From contig URAV01000001.1 of NCBI GenBank assembly GCA_900545915.1, positions 1 through 64,000 of the forward strand: a DNA stretch of 64,000 nt. The letters are read 5' to 3'. Shown here one piece after another: positions 7,990 through 16,778 of the stretch. Origin of the DNA: an uncultured Porphyromonadaceae bacterium (GTDB lineage Bacteria > Bacteroidota > Bacteroidia > Bacteroidales > Coprobacteraceae). The notes beneath the pieces are model-generated. The model did not search any database. It was not told the origin of the DNA and was given only the letters and a program-made list of their open reading frames with translations. Both the position numbers and the translations under genes were made by a program. Numbering within the stretch: position 1 is the first letter of the stretch; every line of letters starts with the position of its first letter.

Positions 7990-9081
7990 TCATTTTTCTA
8001 TGCCGAACGTATATATACAAGTTTGAGTATATATTTCACCGGGACGCAACACCGTTGATGGGAAATGCGGTTTATTCGGGCTGTCGGGGAAATGCTGAGT
8101 TTCAAAACAAATTGCCGTACGTTCAGAATAACTGCGACCTTTCTTCCCGATAAAACCGTTTAGCCAATTTCCGGTATAAAGCTGTACTCCCGGCTCGGTC
8201 GTATGCACCTCCATAGAGATTCCTGTTTTAGGAGAGACAGCTTTAGCCGCTAAAGTCATTTCTCCGGGATAATTCTTATTCAACACATAATTATGATCAT
8301 ACCCTTTTCCGAAAATAAGTTGTTCATAATTATTATCGATCCGTTCTCCCACTTCGTGAGGTTCAGTAAAATCCATAGGAGAATCTTTCACCGGACGTAT
8401 TTCTCCTGTCGGTACAGATTTATCATCCATTGGTGTAAAATAATCGGCATTGATCATCACTTTATGGTTGGTAACCTCTCCACCTCCGTCTCCATTCAAA
8501 TTAAAAAACGAATGATGAGTAAGATTTACTACGGTCGGTTTATCGGTAAATGCTTCATAATCGATTTTCATCGCATTATTATCAGTAAGCCGATAAATCA
8601 CTTTCACGAAGAGATTGCCCGGAAAGCCCTCTTCCCCATCTTTCGAAAGGTAAGTCAGCTCTAAAGTTTGCTCATCCAATTGACGGGCATCCCACACGAC
8701 ATTATTATAGCCCACTATACCGCCATGCAATACACAGTCAGGATTATTGGAACGAATATTATAACGTATTCCATCCAAAACAAAAGTACCTTTTTTTATA
8801 CGATTTCCGTACCGACCAATCAAAGCTCCGAGAAATTTCTCCGGAGTATTCAGATAATCCTCTATCGATTCATGTCCTAAAACCACATCGGTCATTTTCC
8901 CAAATGCATCGGGTATCATAAGAGAAACCACAATACCTCCGAAATTTGTAATGCAAATCTCTGCTCCGTTTTTATTGGTAAGAGTGTAAAGTGCTACCGG
9001 TTTTCCGGCTATCTGAGTATCAAACTTCTCTTTGAGAAGTCCGGAAAGAGTTTTTCCTTTTTGAGAATCGGTGTCTGCCAT
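7990..9081 (-). CDS. galM: Aldose 1-epimerase (mutarotase)
   Basis: Converts beta-D-galactose or glucose to the alpha anomer used by galactokinase. 363 residues. Family motifs are visible: NFGGIVVSLMIPD, the catalytic-histidine region PDCVLHGG, VVNLTHHSFFNLNG with the second catalytic His, and FETQHFPDSPNKP near the end. There is no signal peptide, so it is cytoplasmic. It is the first gene of the galM-transporter-galK operon; 114 bp separate it from the transporter. No convincing -33/-7 pair was found upstream of 9081. Confidence 0.94.
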   Translation of the reverse strand: MADTDSQKGKTLSGLLKEKFDTQIAGKPVALYTLTNKNGAEICITNFGGIVVSLMIPDAFGKMTDVVLGHESIEDYLNTPEKFLGALIGRYGNRIKKGTFVLDGIRYNIRSNNPDCVLHGGIVGYNNVVWDARQLDEQTLELTYLSKDGEEGFPGNLFVKVIYRLTDNNAMKIDYEAFTDKPTVVNLTHHSFFNLNGDGGGEVTNHKVMINADYFTPMDDKSVPTGEIRPVKDSPMDFTEPHEVGERIDNNYEQLIFGKGYDHNYVLNKNYPGEMTLAAKAVSPKTGISMEVHTTEPGVQLYTGNWLNGFIGKKGRSYSERTAICFETQHFPDSPNKPHFPSTVLRPGEIYTQTCIYTFGIEK

Positions 9082-9287
9082 GATAATTATTTTTATATTG
9101 TATATTTGGTGTAAAAATAACGCTTATTCACTAATGTTGTCATTCAAAAACGCATGTTTTATAACATAAAAATCCATTTCCCGTTTCAGATTGCAAATCT
9201 ACTTTGATTCTATACAAATGATCTTTTCTAAATAACAGGTATCAAATAATCTTTCATTAAATAAGAAAAAGAGATACGTTAATAATA

Positions 9288-9295
9288 TTACTTTG
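9288..9295 (+). promoter_or_regulatory. Candidate -7 box for the 9344 lipoprotein
   Basis: TTACTTTG matches the Bacteroidetes -7 consensus TAnnTTTG except at position 2, and lies about 50 bp before the ATG. No clear -33 element was seen. Confidence 0.35.
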
Positions 9296-9343
9296 CATAA
9301 ATTATTTTTTTAGCTATATTTGGATATACCAAACCATCTGTAT

Positions 9344-9901
9344 ATGAAACCACCAAACATCAGGTTGATCATCTCTTTCTTTATTTTTTTATCCATCTTT
9401 TACTGTTGCGTACAAAAAGGGACTCCGTTTTCGTTCACTACACCCGAAGGGGAAGAGATCAGTCTCGTAATTCCTCCGGGATTTGAAGACCAGCGCACCG
9501 CAAACCCATGGAAGAAATTGGATAAAGATCTTAAAAACTATTTTTCAGCATACGTTTGCAATCCTGATAATCCCAAGGAAATTATGGAATTGTATTTCAA
9601 CTTAAGAGAATATTCCGACATTAACACAAAAAAATGGCAGAGAAAACCGGAGAATCGGGAGCTGTATGACTATATAGAGTATCCCGACAGTAATTTTATT
9701 TGCGTATTACAAGTTGAATATATATCCGACCCGTATATACTTTCTTTAGGGATAAATAACGGTGTAGATATTCATTATGCCGATCTGTATCTTCAGAAAA
9801 ATATTTTGGATATTCTACTTTACTTTCCTCATGACAGCCTTATGACCGAACGGGCTAAAACAGTAATGGACGACATTGTAAAAAGCATCAGAATCAAATA
9901 A
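9344..9901 (+). CDS. Small lipoprotein of unknown function
   Basis: 185 residues from the ATG at 9344; a TTG eight codons upstream gives a longer frame but no better signal. The N-terminus MKPPNIRLIISFFIFLSIFYCC is a lipoprotein signal with the lipobox ending at the first or second Cys. The mature protein contains FTTPEGEEISLVIPPGFED and a regular alpha/beta pattern with no recognised domain. It is divergent from galM and about 140 bp from the next plus-strand gene, with no obvious functional link to either. Confidence 0.7.
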   Translation: MKPPNIRLIISFFIFLSIFYCCVQKGTPFSFTTPEGEEISLVIPPGFEDQRTANPWKKLDKDLKNYFSAYVCNPDNPKEIMELYFNLREYSDINTKKWQRKPENRELYDYIEYPDSNFICVLQVEYISDPYILSLGINNGVDIHYADLYLQKNILDILLYFPHDSLMTERAKTVMDDIVKSIRIK

Positions 9902-10040
9902 CCGATTCATTTTTTATATTTATCGCATCATATCATAAGACAGCGTATTTACATTTGCTTTCATAATTCACTTAACTAAAAAATCTTTCCAGCCACCGAT
10001 CACACCCGGGTCCGTTCTTCCGTATCCGTTTAACCGGATA

Positions 10041-10859
10041 ATGCAAAATGCGGGAAAAAGAATACCCCAAAAGAATCCGACAAAACAAACGCAAACACAA
10101 TCCGGCAAATTCAACTTGCCGATAACCACCCCGAACGCTCCGCGCGACAGCATTTCCGACCCCGATTTCCTTCGCATTATCGAACCGTACATGACTCCAA
10201 ACCCGACAGGATTAAGTGCGGATACTCTACGATCGATATCCCGGTCAGATAAAGATATAGAATACGGAACTGTTGTCCGACAATACAATACATCCGACAA
10301 CGACCCTTCATTCGAATTGAAAGCCGATCCGATCACGAAAGGACAAGCTCCATACGTAAAAAACGGATTCCTTTATCATCCGTGGAACGGTGACATGGAT
10401 AACCTACCGGATACGGAAACAACGGGCTTTATCCATACGCATCCCGGTCCCCGTCCATCCTCTCCTTCTCCGGGAGATATGTGGGTATTCGCAGAGTCCC
10501 AAAAAGACCGCAAGAATACCAACAATTCATTGATGGTCACCTTTACTCCCAATACCGAATATTACATAACGATAGAAGATCAGGAGAAAATGATTCAAGC
10601 TATAAATAAAGGAAGTTTAAAAAACGCAAACAGAGACTTTCATATAGACCAAAAGAAACACAAACCTCAAGAACAGAATTTTATACAACGCTATTTAAAA
10701 AATGAAGGCTTAAAAGGAGTTTTCGGAATATATCGTCGTTGTTACCGAAACGGAAAACTTGACGGATTTGAAAAAGCAGTGCTGGACGAGAATGGAGAGT
10801 ATCGTTGGAAGCCGATAAAAGGACAATACAATATTGTTCCTAAAACATCATTTGAATAA
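10041..10859 (+). CDS. JAB/JAMM metalloprotease-like protein
   Basis: 272 residues without a signal peptide. The JAMM zinc motif is complete: HTHPGPRPSSPSPGD gives His132, His134, Ser143 and Asp146 (HxH-x8-SxxD), with acidic residues upstream (DTETTGFIH) for the catalytic Glu/Asp. JAB domains occur as isopeptidases and as toxin or processing domains in polymorphic toxins. The N-terminal 100 residues are Pro/Thr-rich and low in structure. The frame is open back to 9939 without another ATG, so a truncated larger protein is possible. The stop codon lies inside the first bases of repeat copy B. Confidence 0.6.
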   Translation: MQNAGKRIPQKNPTKQTQTQSGKFNLPITTPNAPRDSISDPDFLRIIEPYMTPNPTGLSADTLRSISRSDKDIEYGTVVRQYNTSDNDPSFELKADPITKGQAPYVKNGFLYHPWNGDMDNLPDTETTGFIHTHPGPRPSSPSPGDMWVFAESQKDRKNTNNSLMVTFTPNTEYYITIEDQEKMIQAINKGSLKNANRDFHIDQKKHKPQEQNFIQRYLKNEGLKGVFGIYRRCYRNGKLDGFEKAVLDENGEYRWKPIKGQYNIVPKTSFE

Positions 10860-10995
10860 GAGCCCGTTTAAATTTTCCGATAAGAAAGTATTATCGGGTC
10901 AGATTTTTAGAATCTGTCGTCTAAATTTTCCAACAAAAAAATATCCTCGAAAGAATTTCTCAAACCTGACCCGAGTAAAATTTAGACGACAGGCT
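10857..10995 (-). repeat. Interspersed palindromic repeat, copy B
   Basis: About 139 bp. Read on the minus strand, its first part (TAGAGCCTGTCGTCTAAATT, then CTCGGGTCAGGTTTGAGA) matches the left end of copy A. An extra inverted terminal segment (GAATCTGTCGTCTAAATTTT) occurs inside, which suggests a compound or rearranged copy. The plus-strand JAB gene stop is its first base triplet, and the minus-strand gene ends 16 bp beyond the other side. Confidence 0.65.
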
Positions 10996-11011
10996 CTAAC
11001 ATGATGGACAA

Positions 11012-11992
11012 TCAATCCCGATTAGAAAAATATTTCATAAATTGCACTCGTTCATAATACGATTGGTCGGGAATGTTTTTAAAATTAAGCAATCCTTTAA
11101 ATTCCCCGATAGACTTAAATCCCTGACTTTGCATCCACTCTTCGAGAATAGTAATCATTTGCATAATGATACCGTTTCCGTGTTGATATAACACCGAGCA
11201 AAGCTCTACGGCCGAAGCCCCCGCCAACAAAGCCTTAATTACCGATTCCGGCTCATGTATTCCTGTTGATGCCGCTAACGACAAATTAGGAACTTGCCCC
11301 GACACGATTCCGATCCATCGCATCGTATTGCTAAAATCTGAAGAACTGCTGAAGACCGTACCGGACGTAAACTGCATTTTGTGGATATCAATATCAGGCT
11401 GATAAAAACGGTTGAACAATACCACACCATCTGCATTATTTGCTTTCAGTTGATTGACGACCGCCACAATATTGCTGAAACGTTGTCCCATTTTTACCGT
11501 AACCGGAATTTTCACCGCATTTTTAATAGCTTTCAAAATGTCGATATGCAGCTTTTCATATTCACCGGGATTCTCCTCCAATACCGTTGCTATTTTCAAA
11601 ATATTAATCTCTATCGCATCAGCTCCGGCAGCCTCCATATCACGTGCAAAAGATACCCAGCTCCCATTATCATAACAATTAATACTGGCAATAATCGGTA
11701 TCGAACACGAAGCTTTGGCTTCACGTATCAATGTCAGATACTCTCCTATTTTATGTGACCGCACATAATTTTGCACATAATCATACGCTTCGGGATAATC
11801 CGCCGAATGATACAAAACATGATCTGCCTGATCAAGTATCTGTTCTTCAAAAAGAGACTTTAAAACAACAGCTCCAGCTCCGGCTTTTTCAAGATCTTTA
11901 ATCTTATCTATATTATTTGTCAGTCCCGAACTTGCGACAATGATAGGATTACGTAGTGTAAGCCCGGCATACGCAGTCTGTAGTGTTTCCAT
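11012..11992 (-). CDS. Dihydroorotate dehydrogenase-like flavoprotein
   Basis: 326 residues from METLQTAYAGLTLRNPIIVASSGLTN; a longer in-frame start overlaps the upstream yggS gene and was rejected. It is an FMN TIM barrel of the PyrD/PreA class: NPIIVASSGLT, INCYDNGSW (Cys in the class 1A active-site position), VPVTVKMGQRF and AASTGIHEPESVIKALLAGASAVEL at the phosphate-binding end. Many Bacteroidetes carry this paralog beside a true pyrD, so its substrate is uncertain. It is last in the DUF4494-YggS-flavoprotein unit. Confidence 0.8.
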   Translation of the reverse strand: METLQTAYAGLTLRNPIIVASSGLTNNIDKIKDLEKAGAGAVVLKSLFEEQILDQADHVLYHSADYPEAYDYVQNYVRSHKIGEYLTLIREAKASCSIPIIASINCYDNGSWVSFARDMEAAGADAIEINILKIATVLEENPGEYEKLHIDILKAIKNAVKIPVTVKMGQRFSNIVAVVNQLKANNADGVVLFNRFYQPDIDIHKMQFTSGTVFSSSSDFSNTMRWIGIVSGQVPNLSLAASTGIHEPESVIKALLAGASAVELCSVLYQHGNGIIMQMITILEEWMQSQGFKSIGEFKGLLNFKNIPDQSYYERVQFMKYFSNRD

Positions 11993-12011
11993 AACGGTAA
12001 GTTTAGATTCT

Positions 12012-12683
12012 TTAATATACTCTTTCCCCGAAAATACGGCTTCCCACACGTACCAGCGTACTTCCGGCTTTTACTGCCAAAAGATAGTCATCGGACATTC
12101 CCATAGAAATTTCACAAAACGATCTATCTTCGGGAAAATAGTCTTTCTTTATTTCATCAAAAAAATTACGGAGTGATAGAAACTCCGATTCTATTTGTTC
12201 ACAATCATTTGTAAATGTAGCCATTCCCATTACTCCGCAAAATCGCACACAACAAAGATCTCTCCATGCTCCCGACCGGAGATAGTCACGGCACTCCTCA
12301 AAAGAAAAGCCGAATTTACTTTCTTCCCGGGCAATGTGTATTTGCAACAGGCATGAAACCACGCGCCCGACCTTCTCCGCTGCCTTATTTATCTCTTGCA
12401 GCAATTTAGGACTATCGGCACTTTGTATCATAGAAACAAACGGGACGATCTGCTTCACCTTATTCGTTTGCAAATGACCGATAAAATGCCACTCTATATC
12501 CTCCGGCAGAACAGACTTTTTAGAAAGTAATTCTTGCACTTTACTCTCTCCGAAAAGTCGTTGTCCGCTATCATAAGCCTCCCGTATCATCTCTACCGGA
12601 TGAAATTTGGAGACAGCAACCAACCTCACCCTCGAAGGAAGAGTTTGCTTTACCCGCTCTATATTTTCTGCAATAATATTCAT
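12012..12683 (-). CDS. YggS/PROSC family pyridoxal phosphate homeostasis protein
   Basis: 223 residues. A PLP-binding alanine-racemase-like barrel without a second domain. RLVAVSKFHP carries the PLP lysine near residue 26, GESKVQEL and WHFIGHLQTNKVK are family hallmarks, and MGMSDDYLLAVKAGSTLVRVGSRIFG is the phosphate-binding C-terminus. The family buffers free PLP and affects amino-acid balance in the cytoplasm. Its start is 2 bp from the stop of the DUF4494 gene upstream, so they are co-transcribed. Confidence 0.93.
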   Translation of the reverse strand: MNIIAENIERVKQTLPSRVRLVAVSKFHPVEMIREAYDSGQRLFGESKVQELLSKKSVLPEDIEWHFIGHLQTNKVKQIVPFVSMIQSADSPKLLQEINKAAEKVGRVVSCLLQIHIAREESKFGFSFEECRDYLRSGAWRDLCCVRFCGVMGMATFTNDCEQIESEFLSLRNFFDEIKKDYFPEDRSFCEISMGMSDDYLLAVKAGSTLVRVGSRIFGERVY

Positions 12684-12685
12684 AT

Positions 12686-13147
12686 CTAAGATTCTGCAAC
12701 AGGAGGAAGATCTTCATCTTCGACTGCATAGGGATATATGTCCATAATAGGCGTTTCGTTAATAGCAGCTATTTCAAAATCAGCCATAGTCCCTTTCATT
12801 CCCTCCAACAGGTTTCCCAAAGCTTTCTGCAAGTCCTGCGCCTGCACGAGCATATAACTCGCCGTACGCTTCTCCGCTCCGCTCTTTTCGTCGAGCGTAA
12901 TAAAATTGACTTTGCATTTAAACCACTTATCGCCCGTCTCATCAAAAAACAACTCGCTGATATTGGCTCTTTTAATATTAGCGACAGAAAAATCCCCCGA
13001 AATAAAAGGTGTCATTTCCTTTATAATACGAGCTTCGGCTTCGGTAAAAGAAAGAGCATCGACCATATAAGGTTCGGTAACTTTCTTCTGCATGCCGTTC
13101 TCCATCATTTTATCATATTTTACTTTACATTCAAACCAAGTGCTCAT
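12686..13147 (-). CDS. DUF4494 domain protein
   Basis: 153 residues from MSTWFECKVKYDKM, the usual start of this Bacteroidetes-specific family; six more codons upstream are open. The sequence contains two similar halves: WFECKVKYDKMMENG-QKKVTEPYMVDA and WFKCKVNFITLDEKSGAEKRTASYMLVQA, suggesting an internal duplication of a small beta-rich unit. The function is unknown. It heads the operon with yggS and the flavoprotein. Confidence 0.85.
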   Translation of the reverse strand: MSTWFECKVKYDKMMENGMQKKVTEPYMVDALSFTEAEARIIKEMTPFISGDFSVANIKRANISELFFDETGDKWFKCKVNFITLDEKSGAEKRTASYMLVQAQDLQKALGNLLEGMKGTMADFEIAAINETPIMDIYPYAVEDEDLPPVAES

Positions 13148-13217
13148 TTCATTTACCTCGTTCATTAATTATTATCTGCAAATACAAGAAAATATCAAAA
13201 TCTTCTGTATCGTATAG

Positions 13218-13225
13218 CAAAGATA
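13218..13225 (-). promoter_or_regulatory. -7 box for the DUF4494-yggS operon
   Basis: Reads TATCTTTG on the minus strand, a perfect TAnnTTTG match, about 70 bp before the start at 13147. No -33 TTTG was seen at the expected distance. Confidence 0.55.
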
Positions 13226-13298
13226 CGATTTTCGATTGAATTTACAGACAGATACAAAAATTAAAGTATCAAGTAAGATTTTTTAATACAGAATCTCT

Positions 13299-13306
13299 TA
13301 TATTTG
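13299..13306 (+). promoter_or_regulatory. -7 box deciding the start of the 13331 gene
   Basis: TATATTTG is a perfect -7 match. Transcription would begin near 13312, after an in-frame ATG at 13310, so the next ATG at 13331 is the more likely translation start. Confidence 0.5.
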
Positions 13307-13330
13307 TAAATGTACCTTAATCTCGACTAC

Positions 13331-14506
13331 ATGGATTTATTAATAGAACATAACGCATTCCAATGTATTGATAAATGTCTTAATGGAAAAGCCCGAAACA
13401 ATGACGACATTGATGACTTTCTTCAAATTTGCATACAGCAAATTTTTTGTGATCAATTGCAATTATCAAATTTTGTTCCAGACTATGTCAAAGACAACAG
13501 TATACACATCATTGACAAAATAGCAAGATATGGTTTCGATAACATTTCCGTTCTCAACGACAACTCTTCTCGTTTCTATAACAATGTTTGCAATGAAGTT
13601 TCAAAAGACCTACTAAATAATATCAGTTGGACTCTTGAAAGCTGCAAGATGACACAAAATCCTCTACAATATCTGCCTCATTTGTCAGATAATATTTTGT
13701 CCGTAGTGACAACCATAACTAATGCCATTAAAGACAACAATATAGATTTATTAACAGGCGAACTATTGGAAATTTCCCTTAACGATAAAATGGATGGAGC
13801 ATTTGTCGACATCATAACCCGAAATAAAACGTTACTTCAAAAAATTTTGGAATTCCAAAAAGAAAACGAATGGAACGAAAATCTTACTTTAAAACTGATC
13901 AGCGACTCTCGTGTTTTGCAAAATAGCATAACTGCCCAAAACAAAGATCTACTCTATTCAGCATCAATAAAACGAGCAAGAGAAGAGGCATTCATTAACC
14001 AAAAGATTTATAAAGCGATCAATCAAGTTATCGAAAAATCCAACAAATTGCATATCAATCAAGGACCGGCAATCAAATTACCATCAATATGTGAATACCT
14101 TGTATATAAAAGCAAAGGTAACCCTCAAAGATTACTCGATGAAACAATGCTATTAAGGGAGTTATTCAAACCCGTACGCGAATACATAAAAAATAACAGC
14201 CAAAAACTTTCTTTCAGTACAGGACAGTGCGATGAAATAGCAATGGAAAGTCTTATCGAAATATCAAATGACTTGTACGCTTCAAATTGTCAACACAACA
14301 CCTCCTGCACATCTACAATTGTCATAGAAACAGATAATATCTTTACCGCACCTATTACCGATCTCAGCAAAGTCAGAGATGCAGTCCTTAATAAAACGAT
14401 AAAACCCCAATTGCGTTGCTTTACAGAAATATCCCGATTAATGAGAAATTCAAAACAACAAAGTAGATACGAAGAGATATTCCGCTACAACTGTTCGCAC
14501 CATTGA
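13331..14506 (+). CDS. Hypothetical protein, mostly helical
   Basis: 391 residues from the ATG at 13331 (MDLLIEHN); an ATG seven codons upstream lies too close to the predicted transcription start. No signal peptide or membrane segment. The sequence is rich in Asn, Ile, Lys and Leu with long predicted helices and no motif I recognise. It is cytoplasmic by appearance. It is convergent with another unknown gene (14525-15403), and the pair is flanked by conserved housekeeping genes, which suggests an inserted accessory pair. Confidence 0.65.
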   Translation: MDLLIEHNAFQCIDKCLNGKARNNDDIDDFLQICIQQIFCDQLQLSNFVPDYVKDNSIHIIDKIARYGFDNISVLNDNSSRFYNNVCNEVSKDLLNNISWTLESCKMTQNPLQYLPHLSDNILSVVTTITNAIKDNNIDLLTGELLEISLNDKMDGAFVDIITRNKTLLQKILEFQKENEWNENLTLKLISDSRVLQNSITAQNKDLLYSASIKRAREEAFINQKIYKAINQVIEKSNKLHINQGPAIKLPSICEYLVYKSKGNPQRLLDETMLLRELFKPVREYIKNNSQKLSFSTGQCDEIAMESLIEISNDLYASNCQHNTSCTSTIVIETDNIFTAPITDLSKVRDAVLNKTIKPQLRCFTEISRLMRNSKQQSRYEEIFRYNCSHH

Positions 14507-14524
14507 TCAAGTAGTTTCATTTAT

Positions 14525-15403
14525 CTATTTTAAATTCAATGAGTCTTCTTTCATTTGCATATCAATAATCGAAGGTTTTATCTCCAGATTATCATTATCT
14601 TTCAAACTCTTGATTTTAGTATTTTTCTCAATTTCTTCCAAAATATTTTTAACACTTTGAAATTGGTAAGGTTCAATAGATGTCTTCATCCATAAATTGG
14701 AACATAAGGTAGCAATCAAAGCGACAAAAGATATAAACAATGCAATATAAGATATATTTAACGATCGCTTAGTTTTCTCTAACTGTTCCTCTGCATTTTT
14801 CATCGCGGATCGGTGTTGTTTGGCTGACTCCTCGAACTGAACTTTAAATCGCAACTCCTCCTCCGTCATATTACCTCGTTCTACAAAAGCGTACAATTCT
14901 GCCGTAGGGTATATTACTCCAAACAATAGATTCAATACCAAATCATAGTATTTTCCGTTAAACCGAAAAGACTTGTATTCCGGAACACCCTCTCTATTAT
15001 AAATATAAAGCAAATCCCTAATATTAAAATAATGCCCCTTACCATCCAAAACACATTTTCCATCATAATCAGAATCTACCTGCCTGAATGTATCATGCAA
15101 AAGGAAAAACGACGGTAAATTTGAATATGGCAAAACATTCACCAAATTATTATCACTCAAATAAAGAAGTAAATTTACCAGCTCCAAAAACTCTCCGATG
15201 CAAACCTTCACACGCTTTTGATCTTCAAAATTCCGAATAAATAAATAAAAAACTTTTTCTGAACGATCAACGACCAAAGCCGCTCCATTTTCCTCATTAA
15301 AAAACATCTTATTTAACTCTACAGAAAAACTGCTCACATTCGTAAAATCCTTGCTGACAAGAATCTTTATTACATCCTTTTCTCTTTTATTAAAATGCCT
15401 CAT
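14525..15403 (-). CDS. Hypothetical membrane-anchored protein with coiled coil
   Basis: 292 residues. The first 180 residues are a soluble domain of unknown type. Residues 183-215 are charged and heptad-like (ESAKQHRSAMKNAEEQLEKTKRS), probably a coiled coil. One transmembrane segment follows (ISYIALFISFVALIATLC), then a short C-terminal tail with many Lys/Glu. It probably sits in the inner membrane. It ends 18 bp from the end of the convergent gene at 14506. No family was recognised. Confidence 0.65.
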   Translation of the reverse strand: MRHFNKREKDVIKILVSKDFTNVSSFSVELNKMFFNEENGAALVVDRSEKVFYLFIRNFEDQKRVKVCIGEFLELVNLLLYLSDNNLVNVLPYSNLPSFFLLHDTFRQVDSDYDGKCVLDGKGHYFNIRDLLYIYNREGVPEYKSFRFNGKYYDLVLNLLFGVIYPTAELYAFVERGNMTEEELRFKVQFEESAKQHRSAMKNAEEQLEKTKRSLNISYIALFISFVALIATLCSNLWMKTSIEPYQFQSVKNILEEIEKNTKIKSLKDNDNLEIKPSIIDMQMKEDSLNLK

Positions 15404-15435
15404 CTACATTTTCCATCATAATTAATTATAGAAAT

Positions 15436-15471
15436 AAAAAAAAGTGGAATCATAATTTAACTATTCCACTT
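15436..15471 (-). terminator. Rho-independent terminator after the deaminase gene
   Basis: Arms AAGTGGAAT (15442-15450) and ATTCCACTT (15463-15471) form a 9-bp stem; on the minus strand the stem is followed by a T-rich run. It lies 18 bp after the deaminase stop. Confidence 0.7.
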
Positions 15472-15488
15472 CTTCACAATATTTTAAT

Positions 15489-16058
15489 TCAATATTCTAT
15501 TTTATCCGCTTTGGTATCCCACATTTCAAAAGCCTTTATCGCCTCATTCCTCAACAAAGTTTCAGAAGGAAGCTTACGATCTGCAGGTTTTAATTCAAGC
15601 TCATCATAAATAAACGAATCATCAAAACCTATATCCTTAGCATCGGTCTTAGTATTGGCATAATACATTTTATCGAGTCGAGCCCAATAAATCGCACCCA
15701 GACACATAGGACAAGGTTCGCACGACGTGTATATTTCACAGCCGCTCAAATTGAACCGACCCAATTTTCCGGCAGCTTCACGTATCGCACTCACCTCAGC
15801 ATGAGCGGTAGGATCGTTGGATGCCGTTACTCGATTTACCCCTCTTGCAATAATTTTTCCGTCTTTTACAATCACCGCACCGAAAGGACCTCCTCCATTT
15901 TTCACATTCTCAATAGAAAGCGCTATCGCTTCCCTCATAAAATCATCTTTTGTCGCCATATTATGATCTTTGTTATTTTGTTTACAACCTGATAAAAAAA
16001 GCCCGCAGATCACAAGCAGTGAACAAAGGGCTTTTACAAATATATCATTTCTTTTCAT
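15489..16058 (-). CDS. Nucleoside/guanine deaminase with lipoprotein signal
   Basis: 189 residues. From MATKDDFMREAIALS (residue 34) the protein is a complete CDA-fold deaminase: zinc and proton-shuttle motif TAHAEVSAIREA and zinc ligands in CEPCPMCLGAIYW, closest in style to guanine deaminase. In front of it, in the same frame, is a convincing lipoprotein signal (MKRNDIFVKALCSLLVICGLFLSGCKQ). Deaminases of this family are normally cytoplasmic. Either the enzyme is membrane-anchored outside the cytoplasm, or translation starts at the internal Met34. A terminator follows at once. Confidence 0.85.
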   Translation of the reverse strand: MKRNDIFVKALCSLLVICGLFLSGCKQNNKDHNMATKDDFMREAIALSIENVKNGGGPFGAVIVKDGKIIARGVNRVTASNDPTAHAEVSAIREAAGKLGRFNLSGCEIYTSCEPCPMCLGAIYWARLDKMYYANTKTDAKDIGFDDSFIYDELELKPADRKLPSETLLRNEAIKAFEMWDTKADKIEY

Positions 16059-16114
16059 GACAATATATTATTTAACGTAATTTAGAAGCAGTTTAAGAGT
16101 CTGCAGACAACACC

Positions 16115-16720
16115 TTAACTGTTCTCCAGCGAATCATTTATACTCCCGATATAATCGAGTAATTCCGTTCTTCCTTGCTTTTTCTCCGAAGAAGTATAAA
16201 ATACCGGAGGAAGTTCTTCCCAATCTTCAAGCAAACGTTTCTTATAAGCCTCGACATTCTCCTTAAAGCGTACAGGTCCTAATTTATCGGCTTTGGTAAA
16301 TACTATGCAAAAGGGTATTTCGTTCTCTCCGAGCCATTCTAAAAACTCGACATCGATTTTCTGCGGTTCATGTCGGCAGTCTATCAAAACAAACAGACAA
16401 GTCATCTCATAACGGTTCAAGATATAACTCTCTATAATGCTGCGTATTTTTTCTCTCCCTTCTTTACCGCGTTGTGCATATCCGTATCCCGGAAGATCGA
16501 CCAGATACCAAGCATCATTGATCAGAAAATGGTTGATAAGCTGCGTTTTACCGGGCATAGAGGAAGTCATCGCCAGCCCCTTTTTATTGGTAAGCATGTT
16601 GATCAACGATGATTTTCCTACATTAGAACGACCGATAAAGGCATATTCCGGTAAATTTCCCGAAGGACACTTCGTTACATCAGTATTACTTATTATAAAA
16701 CGTGCACTTTTTATCTCCAT
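16115..16720 (-). CDS. engB: Ribosome biogenesis GTPase YihA/EngB
   Basis: 201 residues from MEIKSARFI; an ATG two codons upstream is possible. GTPase motifs are all present: G1 GRSNVGKSSLIN near residue 31, G3 DLPGYGYA near 76, G4 TKADK near 143 and G5 TSS. The family acts in assembly of the large ribosomal subunit. It is divergent from fructose bisphosphatase, with a -7 box at 16752-16759 on its strand. Confidence 0.95.
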   Translation of the reverse strand: MEIKSARFIISNTDVTKCPSGNLPEYAFIGRSNVGKSSLINMLTNKKGLAMTSSMPGKTQLINHFLINDAWYLVDLPGYGYAQRGKEGREKIRSIIESYILNRYEMTCLFVLIDCRHEPQKIDVEFLEWLGENEIPFCIVFTKADKLGPVRFKENVEAYKKRLLEDWEELPPVFYTSSEKKQGRTELLDYIGSINDSLENS

Positions 16721-16751
16721 AATCATTTTTGTTAATCGACAGTTATTATGA

Positions 16752-16759
16752 CAAATATA
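16752..16759 (-). promoter_or_regulatory. -7 box for engB
   Basis: TATATTTG on the minus strand, a perfect TAnnTTTG match, about 30 bp before the engB start. No good -33 was found. Confidence 0.5.
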
Positions 16760-16778
16760 GCTATTATCTGCCGATAAT

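Noticed and set aside
9194..9201. TAGATTTG as a -7 box for the galM operon (minus strand)
   Set aside because: The only TTTG upstream is at 13 bp instead of 19-21 and the leader would exceed 110 nt; not convincing.
9968..10336. 122-codon minus-strand frame opposite the JAB gene
   Set aside because: It overlaps the JAMM gene on the opposite strand and shows no domain; the JAMM motif fixes the real frame.
13310..13330. ATG at 13310 as start of the helical hypothetical protein
   Set aside because: It lies within a few bases of the transcription start expected from the -7 box at 13299-13306.
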